64,000 nucleotides of DNA from Podocnemis expansa (GCA_007922195.1 ML682233.1:384749-448748), one strand, 5' to 3'; counted from the stretch's first letter, positions 36,915 to 49,525 are shown. Translations and numbers: made by a program. Notes: a model not told the origin generated them from the letters alone.

Positions 36915-37777
36915 TAAAAGAATCTAAGATCCACAGGGGCATCCATGTTAGTCTAGATCGGTAGAACATACAAGGAGTCCCCTGGCCAAGGAGGAAGGGG
37001 AGGTGCAGGAGGGTGCAGGGCGGCAGCGGGTCCCTGAGTTGGGGCAGTGGGTGCCAGAGCCGGCTTTGTCCGTTGCCCTGGCTAGCCGGCGGCCAGGGGG
37101 TGGCGGGTCCTGGATCCCGCTTCACCCACCACCTTCTTGGCTGCTGGCAAGCTGGGGCAGTGGGAGAAGCCGGCTCAGCGACCCACCGCCCCCTGGGCTG
37201 CCAGAAAGCCCGGGCAGCGGGTGAAGCCGGCTTGGGGAACCTGCTGCCCCCTAGGCTGCTGGCAAGCTGGGGCAGTGGGCGAAGCTGGCTCTGGGACCTG
37301 CTGCTGGGGTGGCAGCTGGTAAGCCCCCCCTGTGGGGCCCGTCAGCTGGGGGACCTGCTTCAGGGGATACAGGATGCAGGGGCATCCCTGGCCTGGGGGC
37401 TTTCTCCCCTGCCTGGCTTTCCAGGTGAGAGCCAGGCAGGGGATTGGGTGGCAACATGGCCCTGCCAGGGGGCCACATTGCCAAACCTCCCATGGTGCCC
37501 CTATCCTGAATCAAAATAGCAAGTCCTGTGTACGGACTTGCTGTTTCGATTTGGTGTTTTTCCTTAATTCGATTTAAGTTAAATCAAATTAAGGATTTTA
37601 TTTCAAATTAGCTTATTAACTTAAATCAAAATAAGAGTGTATGTGTAGACATAGCCGAAGTTCCCCCATCTTCAAAGAGTCTGACAAAGTGGAATTTTTT
37701 TTTCTCCATGAAAGCTCATGCAATAAATATATTTGTTAGGCTTTTAGCGCCACAGGATTCCTTGTTTTAAAAGAATC
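36915..37777. repeat. PLE copy split by a GC-rich insertion (unit 1)
   Basis: The flanks taaaagaatc (36915-36924 and 37768-37777) are a 10-bp duplication around the element. The left arm has atccatgttagtctag and caaggagtc. The right arm has catcttcaaagagtctgaca, tttgttaggcttttag and cacaggattccttg. The central part of the palindrome seen in units 2 and 3 is replaced by other sequence. The same insertion site in all three units makes it ancestral. Confidence 0.7.
36985..37656. mobile_element. GC-rich insertion with MITE-type right end
   Basis: Residual tandem modules of about 60 bases recur (gctggcaagctggggcagtg, then gaagccggct, at about 37140-37300). The last 130 bases switch to AT-rich ttaattcgatttaag-type text and end gtgtagacatagcc, like the MITEs at 18739 and 39087. 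No matching left terminus was found. The long frames here (for example 37013-37519) come from the repeat's composition and are not called as genes. Confidence 0.5.
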
Positions 37778-38458
37778 CAGTGCCCTTTGAAGTGTGGATG
37801 TTTCACATGAAATAGAAATTTTGGAAACATGGAGATATATTTCTGAAAGGAAATTAACTCCCTTGGGCCAGGGCAGTTTTACCAACTTAGTCCACCAACT
37901 AGGGGAATACTCGTTTATTAGGGTTACGTACCTTGAGGGGAGGGGAAAGGTTGCAATTCTATTAGTGTACGGCTTGTGTCACTTGCGTTTCTGTGTGGAC
38001 CTTTCTTTCCCCATTCTGCCAGCTCCCTCCCAGTGGAACCAGTCTCGCAGGACTTCAGTTTCCCAGGACTGGATTCTTCCAAGCCCAGATTCATATAACC
38101 ACCCACATTTTATTGCTAAGTACTTCAAACTTACAATAATAGTACTAATTACAAATGGAGAGAAAACATACACAAACAGGTACAGCATACAAGGAAACCA
38201 TACAAGGAAAGAAAATCACTCAGTTCCAGTATTACCTAGAGTCTATGGTATCAGGCCTAGAGAGAGAGACAGAGAGTTATATTTGACCAAAGAGATGAAG
38301 AGAGAGAGAGAGGGTGGGCAGGTGGCTGGAGGTTGGTGTCTCATCACTCTGTAGCAGAAAGGGTCCCAGCAAACACCATGGTGGCTAGAGGTAGGCAGTC
38401 AGAGTTTCTGTAGGGAAGAAACAATTGTTGAAGGCAGAGCAGTAGGGTTGCTGTAGGG

Positions 38459-38668
38459 CAGGGGTCTCAAACATGCGGCCCGAGGGCCACATGTGGCTTC
38501 TAAAGGTATTTCCTGTGGCCTGCAATGAGACAATTGTTACCAATATTTGCAATAGCATTATATGGAAACATTTATGTGGTGTGGCCCTTGGGCTACGGTA
38601 CTAATCCTCTGGCAGCCCGATGCTAGTCCTTATTCAGTCCTCCTCATGATTTGAGTTTGAGACTTCTG
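38459..38668. mobile_element. hAT MITE with matching empty site in unit 3
   Basis: The ends are caggggtctcaaac and gtttgagacttctg. The flanks are ctgtaggg (38451-38458) and ttttaggg (38669-38676). The homologous place in unit 3 (gtagggttgttttagaataa at about 62640-62659) lacks it, so the insertion is later than the duplication. Internal text (gcggcccgagggccacatgt) matches the copies at 12191 and 62791. Confidence 0.85.
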
Positions 38669-38814
38669 TTTTAGGGTAAATAATGACTTCTTGAAGAGGA
38701 GAATTCATGTTCCTGCACATGGTAACTGTTCAGAGAAGCCCACAATACAGTCAGGGAGATTCAGGATTTTGCGTCTCAGTTAGCACCCTACAAATCACTG
38801 TTGCCAAGCTCTAA

Positions 38815-38945
38815 AGGAAACAAGGAGTCCTGTGGCATTTACGGGCCAAAGGGGCAGCTGTGTTAGTCTAGTTCAGTAAAACAAACAAGGAGTCCTGTAA
38901 AAAAAAAAAAAAAAAGCAAGGAGTCCTGTGGCCCTTAAAGACACC
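38815..38945. repeat. PLE terminal fragments around an A run
   Basis: The unit aacaaggagtcctgtggcat occurs, then ccaaaggggcagctgtgtta and caaggagtcctgt, an A run (about 38898-38915), then caaggagtcctgtggccctt. This is a nested or slipped group of PLE ends. A counterpart without the A run is at 63308-63385. Confidence 0.6.
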
Positions 38946-39086
38946 ATAGGGGGACCGGGGCACTCCTCAACCTACAACTGGTCTGGCTGGCCACCAAGTC
39001 ATTGACCCTTGGGGCAGGGGATGATCCCCAGTCTGCTCCTCAGACCCACCCAACTGATCTGGTGATGGATTCCCTTGCTCCCAATG

Positions 39087-39429
39087 GGTATGTCTACACG
39101 GTAACTGTTATTTCGAATAACCCATTTCGAAATAACTCATTTTGAAATAAAATTAACAGTTTGTTAATTCGAAATAAGGGAAAGCCTGCTTTCGAAATGG
39201 CTGTTATTTTGAAATGGTTATTTTGAAATGAGGCTGTTCGGACATGTTGTTTGGAAACAGTTGTTTCGAAACAATGGTGTTGTTTTGAAACAATGTGTCT
39301 GAACGCCGTTGTTTCAAAACAACAGCTATTTTGCTTTTCTGCTAGGTTTAATGGTTTCGAAACAACGGCCGTTATTTCGAAACAACAGGTTCCGTTGTTT
39401 CGAAATAACGGTACGTTGTGTGGACATGA
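39087..39429. mobile_element. MITE rich in TTCGAA palindromes
   Basis: It starts gggtatgtctacacgg and ends ttgtgtggacatg. The interior alternates ttatttcgaaataa-like and gttgtttcgaaacaa-like palindromes. It sits at the junction of units 1 and 2. Confidence 0.65.
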
Positions 39430-39935
39430 GAAATTTTAGTTTGAAACAACAACTGATTATGAAGAGTGGTTGGGATGTTTTACCAACTTAAAACTATGCA
39501 CCTTGCCCCCCCCCTTTTTTTTTTGTTATAAATGGATTCAGTGACAGGGGAAATGTTGCCTCATAGAGGTGTCCTGGGGCAGTGGTTAATTTCCTCAGAT
39601 TATTACGTAAAGACTATAGCTGGTTCTCTGCTGTATTCTTAAGAGGACCCCTAGATGATGACCCTGGCTCTTGCTGATGCTGACTCCACCTGGAGAAGGG
39701 TTTCATTTGTATGGTGAAGGATACAATGAGCTTCCACTGAGTGGCCTGGCTTGGATCCTCTTGGAGCTCCCAGGTCAGACTGGAATTAGGACAGCCCCTA
39801 ATAAAGTTTTACTGTGGGACCTCAGGCAAGTCAGGTAAACTCTCTGTTTCCTTCCCTCTGCAACAGGGGCTAATGGTACAATAACAAACCAGCCCGTCCA
39901 TAGCCCCAGCAGTCAAGGTGAGATCTTGGCCTCTT

Positions 39936-39965
39936 CCTCCCATTGGCTCCTCCTCTTTGTGATAG
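39936..39965 (+). promoter_or_regulatory. Conserved CCAAT-type motif upstream of CD1 copy 2
   Basis: The motif cattggctcctcctctttgt matches 28009 and 52004. It lies about 1.1 kb before the CD1-2 start codon. Function is inferred from conservation alone, which may reflect recent duplication. Confidence 0.28.
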
Positions 39966-41033
39966 CCCCTCCCCTCCTGACTCCTCAGGTGACATTTGGC
40001 CCCTCTCCGTCATGCTCTCAGGGGCTGTTGGCACCTTGTGCCAGCCCGTCACCCGTTTCCCACACTTTTCCCCCCTTCCTCGTACCACGGTGGCTGACTT
40101 GATCCAGCAGTTAGTGACATGGACTTATGGAAGAGCCTCTTGATTGGCTGCCATGCTGGGGGAGGGATAATGACAGGAGCCTGGGAGTGGGAGTGGGAGT
40201 ATGAGCAGTTGGGGTGGCAGAGTGGGAGAAGCTAATGATTAGGAGGGAGGGGCAGACAGTGTGAGGGGCTAATAGGAAAGATTTTGGGAAAGAGGGTAGA
40301 GCTAATGAGAAATGGGTGGAGGAAGGGCTGTTGGGTGAGGGAGGGGCAGGTGGGTGCATTGGCAAAGGGGGGTAGCAGAGGCAATTGAAAAGGGGAGGGG
40401 CATAGGGAGGGCCATAGTGTGTTGTCTGCCCCCTCTCTCCTTCCCCATCACTTGGCTGGGGACAGCCAGGCCCAGCCTCACGGCTCGGGGCATGGTGCCA
40501 GATCAGAGGGTGCATTGTGGAGCAGGGGGCTAGTCATGACCTCGAGCTCTGGGCATCTTGTCTTGTTTGCCTATGAATGAATTTGGCCCTGGGTGGCTCT
40601 CCATGGCTGCCCCCATTACCTCAATGTGACATTAGGCAGCAGGGACAAGGATGGGGCACAGTCCGGGGCACTGTGCCCGGGAAGACAGATCTGGCCCCAA
40701 TGCCCCCATGAGGCACTGGGGGGCTGCTCTGGGAGCAACCATGCCCCAGGTTGGAGGAGGCAGAAGGGGGTATCTCACACACACTGACCTTGGGACAGGG
40801 CCTGGGTCAGATTCGGCTGCCTGGTGTTCCTCCTGCACGGCTTCTGCTCCCTGACTCACTCCGCCCTCACTGGCTCGGGGCTGGCAGCTGTGGGCACTGT
40901 GCCGGGCACAGACAAAGAGACAAGTTGGCAGACAGGCGTGTGTCCTGCAGAGGAACTGAGAACACGGAGGCAACCTCAGGCCACTCATCCCGCTGCCCTG
41001 ACCCTGTGAAGCCCAGATTGCTCCTCTATTGCC

Positions 41034-44000
41034 ATGGTGTTGCTCCCTCTGCTGTTTTTCCTCTGGACATGGGGGGCCCTGGCTGGTAAGTGGGGACTGC
41101 CTCCCCGCCCTTTTTTGCTTCTGTGGGATGGAGGTGGTGGATACTTAGGGCGGGCAGGGTGGGGCAGCAGCATGCTAGAGTAGTGTCCTTTGCTGGTGGT
41201 GCTGGAGGAAAGAGGTGGGCAGATTAGAGTTCAACAGTGAGCCTGAGACTCATTAATCTCCCTCCGCATCTGCTTTGTGCTCCACTTGTTTCCTCTTCCC
41301 TCTCCACAGCCTCCCCTCCTCTCCCCAAAGGGAGTCTCACTTTCCGTCTCCTCCGAACTACCATTTTTCACAATGCCAGCTCCACAGCCATGGAGGGGAT
41401 AGCCCTGCTGGGTGACCTGGAGACCCACTCTCTGGATTACAGCACCGGCAGGATACGCTTCCAGCAGCCCTGGGCCCAAAAAGGCCTGACCCCAAAGCAG
41501 TGGGAGGAGCTGGAAACGCTGAACCGTCACCACACGGCTGTGTTCATCTTTCTTGTGAACAAAGTGGCTAAGCATAAAGGACTGCGCTGTAAGTAAGGAG
41601 CGGTCTTCAGGGGGTCCCTCTGCACACCCAGCAGGAAACTGAGAACTGATACTCTCACAACAGCACCTGAGTGTGTTCTGACAAGGTGGATTGGGGGTCA
41701 GAAAGCCAGTCCCTGACTGTTAGGCTGAATGAAGCTGGTGGCCCGTAGAGGAAAAAGACTTTGTTTCCCATTCTTCATTCCTCTGAGCTGGTCCCCTAGC
41801 TTTGGGACCTTTTTAAGCCCATGTCCCCTTGAAGAGAAAAGCCCCATGTACATTTCCTGACCACAGGATTGTCATGGTCTTTAGAACTATGCTTTGTTAC
41901 CTACATGCTAGGGCACCCACTTTTACCCAAATCTGTAGGGCTCAAGGCATAACCCTATTAGAAACTCTGCACCCACTCCCAATCTGTAGGGGTCTGGGGG
42001 AAAGACACCCGCATTTTTCAATTGCCAGTTTAGGGCTCAGGGTCACCCATTCCCAGATCATAGGGCTTCAAGTGTAAACTGGTTAATTGAAGCGCCCACC
42101 CTTCCCAATCTGTAGGGTTCCAGGTGTTATTCTCTGTGGGTTTGCAGGATCTTTTACACAGTAATGGTCTCATTCTTCTGCCGGCCAATGAGGATTAAAT
42201 CATTTGTGGACTTCAGCTTCTGCGCACCGTGATTGGTGGGGTGTTGAAGTCTGGCACCTTGGATCTTCTTGGGCTGTGTCCTAGAGTTAGGTTCCGTAGA
42301 ACTTCCTTTTGGACTTCCGTTTACATGGTACAGAAAACCAATCCTAGCTGGTTATGAAAGAGTAGTTTACCGAATCATATCCCACCAGCTTAATTGTTTT
42401 AAATAATACACACTTACTTAAGCAACAGAAAGAAACAATCAAAGAACCAGGCAGAAATCCTTTAGGTAAACAGTGCAGAAGTGAGTATCAGAAAGACAAA
42501 ACAATAAGAAGGGTAGATTTTATAACCGCAACTGTTGAGAAGCCAGGCTTGCTGGACAGAATACTGTTAAGCAAAGTTTTCTTTAAGCATTTAAAAATTT
42601 GCTTCTTTATTTGATGATAATATGATGGACTATTAGGATTGCATCACTTTCCTACAGCCAGTACATTGTTTGAGGTCATTTCAGGAATGTGAAAATGTGA
42701 CCGCATGCTATATAGCAGGGGTGGCCAAACTTATGGAACTCAACAGCTGCACAAGTCAATTATTAAACCTTCAAGAGCTGCACTGAGGCATATAACCAGA
42801 TATTTTTACCTACTCCAAAATTACTAAGCTTAAAATTCATTACGCACTTCAATTTTATCATAAAAATAGGGCAAATATTGATTCTACTAATGTGAGATTC
42901 TAATAGTTATTTAAGGCTACCATGAAACTAGACCTATACAGTAAAAACTTTGCTGTTTCTGGATGTAGAACACTACAGGCTTGTGGCAAGTTTTTTAAAA
43001 ATCTGGGCAGTAACTTGTCAAATAGGTAGAAGCTCTCTCAGATGCTGATCTCTGAGTATTGCACAATGTTTTGAATTTCATTGTGGAATACGATTCTTCA
43101 CAGCAGTAAGTTGTGCCAAAAATTGAAAGTAATCTACGTTCAGTTTTAAACTTTTCTCCTTTGTATTGTCATTTCTTAGTATTCCACATCGTGTTTAGGA
43201 CTTGTAAAACATGATTGTATTTTAATAACGAGTAAGCTGCATTCGGGCCTATGAGAAAATCAAAACAAGCTATGGCTTCTCTGACCATGTCATGCTTCCC
43301 TCCCCCACCCCTGTTGCCTCTTCCCTGCTCTCTCTTACCACACTGCAGCTTCTCTGCTCTCCCCACCATGCTGCACTTCTGCCCCCAACCCCGACCATGC
43401 CCCCACTTCCCTGCCAACATTTCTGCCAGTAAACTTGTTCACTAAAATACTTATGGACAGTGAAGACAAAAGGTCTGAGGACTCAATCAGATACAATTAA
43501 TTGTAAAATGAGAGTAATAGTAAGGGAAAACACTGCTCTCATCTTAAACCTATGAAGAGATGCACACAGGGACACCTTTTCAACTGTTCAGAATCACAAC
43601 AGATCAATGAGATTTTATGGGAACATAAAGTGCAAGGTCAGAGCCTGTTTCAATAAGTACTTTGGAGTCCATGCACAGAAGATACTATGGAAGAAATCCC
43701 ATTGAGTTTTTTCAGTTTGGGGTCAGGCCCAGTATAAATTCTAAATATCATTATTTGGTTTTTATAATACAAAGTAAAATCTTTATTGGTGAGAATTTTT
43801 TTTCAGAAAGTTTCCAACACAATTTTCCATCCTCAGCCCTTCACAACAATTACTCTCTTGTCTAATGGGCTCAGATGCCCATAGAGTCATTCATGAAGAC
43901 TGCACTGAAATATAAATGGATTTTGACTATACAGCAAAGAAGAGTTAATACATGTTGAATGCAATTTAATCAGTATAAGTATAGTGCTGCTATTGAACTT

Positions 44001-47000
44001 TGCAGTGAATGTAAATTATCTTGGTAATTGACTTAGTTATATTAATTACATTTTTCTTATAAAATAAATGTACTAGGAGTTCCTTCTGCAAACAGGTGGC
44101 ATACTGATGTCTCAGGCACACTTGTTCAATGGACTTAAGGTATTTTTTTTTTCTAAAGTTAGTTTTCAGTAGTGATGGTCTATTGTAAGTCTAAATCATT
44201 TTACATGCTGAAAATGAACCATGATCCATAATAAGTACTTGTAACATTCTGTATCTTAATAGAGGTTTTTTTAATAACCCTTTGACAGTAGTCAGTGGTT
44301 TTGGATGTAACACTTGTGTCAATTTTCAGTCATTTCTGATGATTCTCATTTAATTCTCAAAATAGAAATACAAGAGAAATAATTTTGCTTTGTATTACAA
44401 TATCTGGAAATGCCAGGTGATTTTTAAAAAAGAAAATTAATTTACAATTGCTTTTCAAGTTTAAATTGCTAGTTTGTCATCACTTATCTGTAGTTCATTG
44501 TAGACTTGCTCTTGATCAATTTATGTTGCCAGTTTTAAAAAATATTTACCCAGAAAACAATATCAAAAAAGAAAAGTATTTAAAAAATCATGCACTAAGG
44601 TCAGACGACTACTTGCTGGTGCTACTCTAATTCTGCCTCTTTGTGCATCCAGTTTGTGCAATGAATGAAGCCTGTTATGGTGTAATGAAAGACTGTATCA
44701 TAATGCATACAGACAAGGAGGATAGAATTAATACTGCATGGGTAAACTGTAGAATCTGACATTTACTTACTTTGAGTGCTTGTCTTTGCACCTAACTGAT
44801 GATGTTGTTTTTCCCTGTGGGCTCTCACAGTGCTACCCCTCCCTCGGCTCTGACCACGCTGCTTTTTCGTGTGGTTCTCGCAATGCTGCTCCTCCGCTGC
44901 TCGCTCTTCCCATGCTGCTGCTGCCTGTCTGCTATCCCCACCCATTGCTGATTTCTCACCTCTATCTCCCACCACGCCGCTATTCCCTGCTGTCCTTTTG
45001 TGGGAGCCGTAATTTTCTTTAAAGAGCCGCATGCAGCTCACGAGCCACAGTTTGGCCGCATCTGCTATATAGCTCATGGCTGCTGTTTCATATGGCTGTT
45101 ACCGCTTAGCCAAAGAACAAGGCCTAAGATTGAGGGGAGGGGAACACTCCCAAGGCCTCAGACCCTACAACCCCACCAAAGTCCTTTGTAGAAGGAACCG
45201 GAAGGTGCTCACAAAGTCACCTGACTTGTCTTGCCTGAATGTTGAAAACTGACACTTCTGGGAGCCAACAGCCACCTCTACCCCAGAGGATGGGACAGAC
45301 CCTTCCCAGCTGTCTATGATGGGTGTCTGATGTCCCGAAAAGAAGTCTTTGAGGTAGACATTCTCTTAGAAGCCCCATAACCAGCTGCCCTAAATTTGCA
45401 CATCTTCCCTGTGCCTGGCTGAGCATTGAGGCATAGCTAGTTTCAAGGCACTCTGCCTGTGCATGTGATTTTCACCACAGAGTGAAAACCAGCTCACAGT
45501 ATCACGAACCAACTAGTTATCGTTTGGACAGCTCCTGGAATGAAATCGAGAGCTGTAATGATCATGTGATGTCTCAGAGCCCAGACAGGGACCTCTCAGT
45601 AACAGCCTTAGATGGATGCTCCTGGGACTCTGCAATGACAGCCTCTCCTACAGGATGAGTGTGAGACTTGGCCTGTCACCCCTTAGGAGCTGCTAAAGAA
45701 ATACTAAGTCACCTGGCATACTGCTCCATAGACTCGTGGTTCAGTGCCTTTTGTGACAGTCAGAAACCAAATGTCTTCTTGCTAACCTTGCAGAGCTGGG
45801 CTCAGGGCTACCCCATAATATAAGCTTGTTGAGGCTCAGGGCCACTGTTTTCTCTAGAGCATCACAAAGGAAAGCCTTTCAACAATTCAAACTTACAAAA
45901 AAGCTGATTAGGTCTATAGCTCATGAATCATGTGACTAAGTGACCCCAAAATTGGACCCCAAACTGTGCCTTGGGCCCTGATGTAATGCAATGTTTTTGG
46001 AGCAAATCTGAATATGCATGTGCATTTGTCTCTGGAAAAATCAGCTTTAAAGTGAAACTGCAATGTACTCTTAGCTCCTGCCAGGGCTGTCCCAAAGTCC
46101 CACCAAATATCTTCACTGAACCTTAAACAGTATATTAGTCTCTGTCTCCTGTCTCTCTATTTCTACCCTACACCCTTGTTCCCCAGTAACCTCCAGGTAA
46201 CCCATCTTCTTCTCTCTTTCCTGCCTCTTCCAGACCCCTTTGTTACACAGGTCTCCTTGGGCTGTGAGCTCCATCTCAATGGCACCTCACGGCTATTCTG
46301 TGATGCCGCAATGAACGGTGAGGACCTCATCAGTCTCAATGTGGACACCAGCAATTGGATACCTCAGCAGGGGAACAAGCTTGCACTCCTCGCCCTGGAT
46401 ATTATTAACAGCGACAAAAGCGCGACCAGAACAGGTCTGTTTCTCCTGAGAACATATTGTGTCAATGGGATTAAGAGCTTTGTCGAGGATGGAAAAGAGT
46501 CCCTGGAGAGGCAAGGTGAGGCCAGAAATCATTCTCTGTTCACTGACATGCAGCCACTTCTGGGATGGAATATGGGGGCTGAGACACCTGGCCTGGTGTA
46601 CAAATGCAGCTAAATCTGAGTTGGAGCACAAGTGCTATTTCGTAGCTGCACAACACAGCAGTTTAGGAGAGGAAGTGAAGGGGATTCTGTCACCAGTGGT
46701 AACTGCAGGGAGGTAGAAATGGGATCTGTCCAGGATGGTGGGGCCAATGTCTGATCCCAGAGGATGTGGCTGGGCTTGGCTTGTGAGTCCCTGAGTCTGA
46801 AGTTGATTTGTCACCTTTTCTCATCCCCATCTCACTCGCACCCTGGTTTCAGAGCGCCCGGTTGCCACGGTGTTTGCCCAAGTGCCTCACCAAACTGGAA
46901 CGCCTGCACGGTTACTGCTGGTTTGCCGGGTCACCGGTTTCTACCCCCGGCCCATCCGCGTTGCCTGGCTCCAAGACGGGAAGGAGGTGCTGCCCGGCTG

Positions 47001-47953
47001 GCATCTGAACTCCATTGGGATCCTGCCCAATGGTGACCTGACCTACCAGCTGCGCAGCTCCCTGGCTGTGGAGCCAGATGATGGGCACAGCTACGCCTGC
47101 CAGGTGGAGCACAGCAGCCTGGGGAGCCACAGCTTGCTGATCCTGTGGGGTAGGTGCACAACTCAGGGGTTTAGATACAGTTATGTTCTCTGGGGGTTTT
47201 ACATGCACATCTTGAGTTGGGCAAGGTCCAGAGAGTGGGAGTGGGGTGCATGGAGGCAGAAGGGGTGTGTGTGTGTGTTTAGAGTGACCAGACGGAGAAG
47301 GATGGAGAAGTTGAGGGGAATGGGACAGGACTGAAACAGCAGGAGCTAAGTGGGGGCTGCAGACAGCATGAACAGAATGAGTGGAGTGGGCTTGGGGGAG
47401 ACATTGGGGCTGCAGGGCTAGTGAGGGGCTGGAGAGCAAGTCTGCAAGCTGGAGGGGTTTGGGCTTTGGGTAGGTGGATCTGGCATGGAGGGGATTTGGG
47501 GGAGTACGCAGTGTGGGGGGGGGAGCAGGGAAGGATGAGAGAACAAGGGCAAGGGCAGAGGATGTCTGAGTGCAGTAGGGTTGGGTCAGGAGATCAGGGT
47601 GGGGGGACAATGAGGGTGGGAACAGGGGTGAAGCAGGGGAAGGCTGAGGGAAGAGGGTCTGTATGGGGGAAGCAGAGAGAATGGGGTACACAGTCCTATG
47701 ACTGTTCCCAGTGCAGCATCCTCTTTGCTTTACAGGGAACAGCAGGAACTGGGTCCCCGGCCTGGTCACGGGCATCATTTTGGTGGGGCTGGCCACAGCC
47801 GTCGTAGCTGCTGTGCTCTGGTGGAGGAGACGCAGGTGAGTCCTCCCACTTTGGGGTGGTTGTAGGGTTCATTATGTCCTGTAACTCAGCCCCTCTGCTT
47901 TTCCTCCTTTCAGGATTGACCGGGATGTTGGACGAGTGGAGTACAGAGCCTGA
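41034..47953 (+). CDS. CD1: CD1 antigen-presenting glycoprotein, copy 2
   Basis: Six exons: 41034-41085, 41310-41588, 46234-46515, 46853-47149, 47736-47835 and 47914-47953; 1050 bases, 349 aa, all frames open. The signal peptide is MVLLPLLFFLWTWGALA. Alpha-1 has SLTFRLLRT, HNASST and PWAQKGLTPKQW. Alpha-2 has GCELHLNGTS, an extra cysteine in FCDAA, and the paired cysteine in RTYC. Alpha-3 has GFYPRPIRVAWLQDG and YACQVEHSSLGSHS. The TM exon reads GLVTGIILVGLATAVVAAV, then WWRRRR. The tail ends VEYRA with no YxxZ motif. It differs from copy 1 in alpha-1 and alpha-2 positions that line the groove and lacks the alpha-3 NST sequon (NSI instead). The predicted role is lipid presentation with beta-2-microglobulin. 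Intron 2 (4.6 kb) carries the hAT element 42716-45064. Confidence 0.93.
42716..45064. mobile_element. 2.35-kb hAT element in CD1-2 intron 2
   Basis: The ends are caggggtggccaaac and gtttggccgcatctg. The flanks are perfect ctatatag duplications (42708-42715 and 45065-45072). Unit 3 keeps the empty site (catgctatatagctcatggc at about 54939-54958). The interior is AT-rich with two C-rich patches (about 43290-43430 and 44820-44990). No intact transposase was found. The small copy at 3233-3605 is the same family. Confidence 0.85.
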
Positions 47954-48905
47954 GGGGCAGCACCAGGCCAGGTGCAAGGTTCATCTCCTCTCTTCTTGGG
48001 AACATGGAGTTTGGGGCTGGATCTGTCCCTGGCTATAGAGCTGAGGGTGCCAAGCGATGGTCTGGCTTTTTCAGAACACCACAAGATCAGGGGCTTCTTC
48101 TCCCTCTGAGATGTTTGGGGCATGCTGGACATTTGGGGGCCTTGTTGGCAGCGACATTGCTAGATAGCAAAAGTACCGGGGCTCTGCACCCCAGCTCACC
48201 CCCTGCTCGTCCTGCCTCCCGCTAGTCCCCACCCCCAGCCCCAGACACAACCTGCAGGGCCTGTGTGCATTAGGCGCCCCTACACATGTCTAAAGGTATC
48301 ACTCTGCACTGGAAGTGTTCACGTATCTTAAACGATTCACTGTGTGTGACATTCCTCCACTCCCCCACCACCTCCTGACTGTTCTGAATCTTATTTGTTA
48401 TGAATAGCACTGAACAATTTCATTCTGAGAGGCTCGTAAGATGTAGCTGGTTTGAGATGGTACGTTCTAACTCTTAAGAAATGGATCAGTCTCTAAGTAA
48501 ACTGAGACACCACAAAATTTCCTCTTGTGTTTCATCATGATCTACGAAGGGAATTCCTTCTTTACCCAGAAATGTTGTAACTCGAAGAATCCAGCTGAGA
48601 TACTCTTGTGTTTCTCTGCTCTTTCTCATTTCCTGCATTTAACAACGTCCCTGAGAACCTTGTTGCAGGAATGCTGCTCGGGTTTGTGGCGCCCCCCCCC
48701 CCCCACAGCAGAGCGATGCCGGCACAGATGAGTGACATCATCAGGGGAGCGCAATGGCGCTTTCTTCTTTTGGCGCCCCTCAAACGTTGGCGCCCCCCTG
48801 CAACACTTACCTGGCTTACTGGGTTGCGTTGGCCCTGCCTTGCTATCTCTGAAAGCTGCCGATGCCAACATGCTTGCTGTGTGCAGTGCAACTTTTCACG
48901 CTCTC

Positions 48906-49318
48906 TAAAAGAATCTAAGATCCAAAGGGGCAGCCATGTTAGTCTAGTTCAGTAAAACAAACAAGGACTCCTGTGGCATTAAAAGCCTAACAAAAATATA
49001 TATTGCACGAGCCTTCATAGGAGAAAATTCCACTTTGTCAGAGTCTTTGAAGATGGGGGAACTTACAGAATGAGAAGAAATAAATGTGGGGGAGTGTAAG
49101 TCATGGGAACAGGTCACACTGCAACAGCAAATGAACACAGCTGTAAAGATTCAAATTCTGGGGAACAGCAAATAGAGGGAGATGAGGTGATTTGACCCCC
49201 TCTCCATCTGTATGCTTTTCTCTAGTGTTTGAATCTTTATAAATGTTTTGATCTGCTGTTAGTGTGAGCTGTTTCCATGACTTACACTCCCCTGCATTTG
49301 TTTCCTGACATTCTGTAA
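48906..49318. repeat. Palindromic PLE copy (unit 2), right end truncated
   Basis: It starts after taaaagaatc (48906-48915). The left arm runs through gatgggggaacttacagaat and gtaagtcatgggaacagg. The centre is near 49180-49200 (gatgaggtgatttgac). The right arm returns as ctgtttccatgacttacact and ttcctgacattctgtaa, where MITE-like ggcatgtccacacgc begins. It is allelic in position to 36915 and 60790. Confidence 0.75.
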
Positions 49319-49525
49319 GGGCATGTCCACACGCAGCTTTTAAATCAAAATACAACTCGTTATTTTGATTTAAAAATGTGTATGTCCAGATGATGTTTCC
49401 TTATCTGCTTCAAAATATTAGGAAGTGGTGTCTGAAGCTATTAAAAACTGAGTGGCCCCAGAAGCAAAAATACAGTAAATTGCAGAATAAACCCCTAGGG
49501 TTTGAACTGAGTAAACAGAGATTGG
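49319..49525. mobile_element. MITE-like insertion at the unit 2 edge
   Basis: The start is ggcatgtccacacgcagctt, then an inverted pair ttttaaatcaaaata / ttattttgatttaaaa, then tgtatgtcca. The remainder up to 49525 is unclassified. Confidence 0.4.

Larger units (their letters stand above)
25040..39458. repeat. Segmental duplication unit 1 (contains CD1 copy 1)
   Basis: The unit opens with gttttgctcatgtgcttacg and gattcagtgacagggg (25036-25150), text that recurs at about 39459-39550 and 63859-63977. Long collinear blocks upstream of, within and downstream of the CD1 gene match units 2 and 3. Unit-specific insertions are the LTR-like element 25206-26732, the foldback element 31646-33996, a GC-rich insertion at 36985-37656 and hAT 38459-38668. 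Confidence 0.85.
39459..49400. repeat. Segmental duplication unit 2 (contains CD1 copy 2)
   Basis: Collinear with unit 1 but shorter: it lacks the LTR-like insertion and the 940-base block found upstream of copies 1 and 3. Unit-specific material is the 2.35-kb hAT element in intron 2, a GC-rich insertion at about 48655-48845 (containing ggcgccccccc), and MITE sequence from about 49319 cutting off the shared PLE palindrome. Confidence 0.85.

Noticed and set aside
37013..37519. 168-codon frame in the GC-rich insertion
   Set aside because: Composition-driven frame in a repeat found only in unit 1, with other frames open as well.
46912..47796. 294-codon minus-strand frame across CD1-2 exons 4 and 5
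   Set aside because: Antisense to an Ig-domain exon and to G-rich intron repeats; rich in proline and serine, with no counterpart in the other copies.
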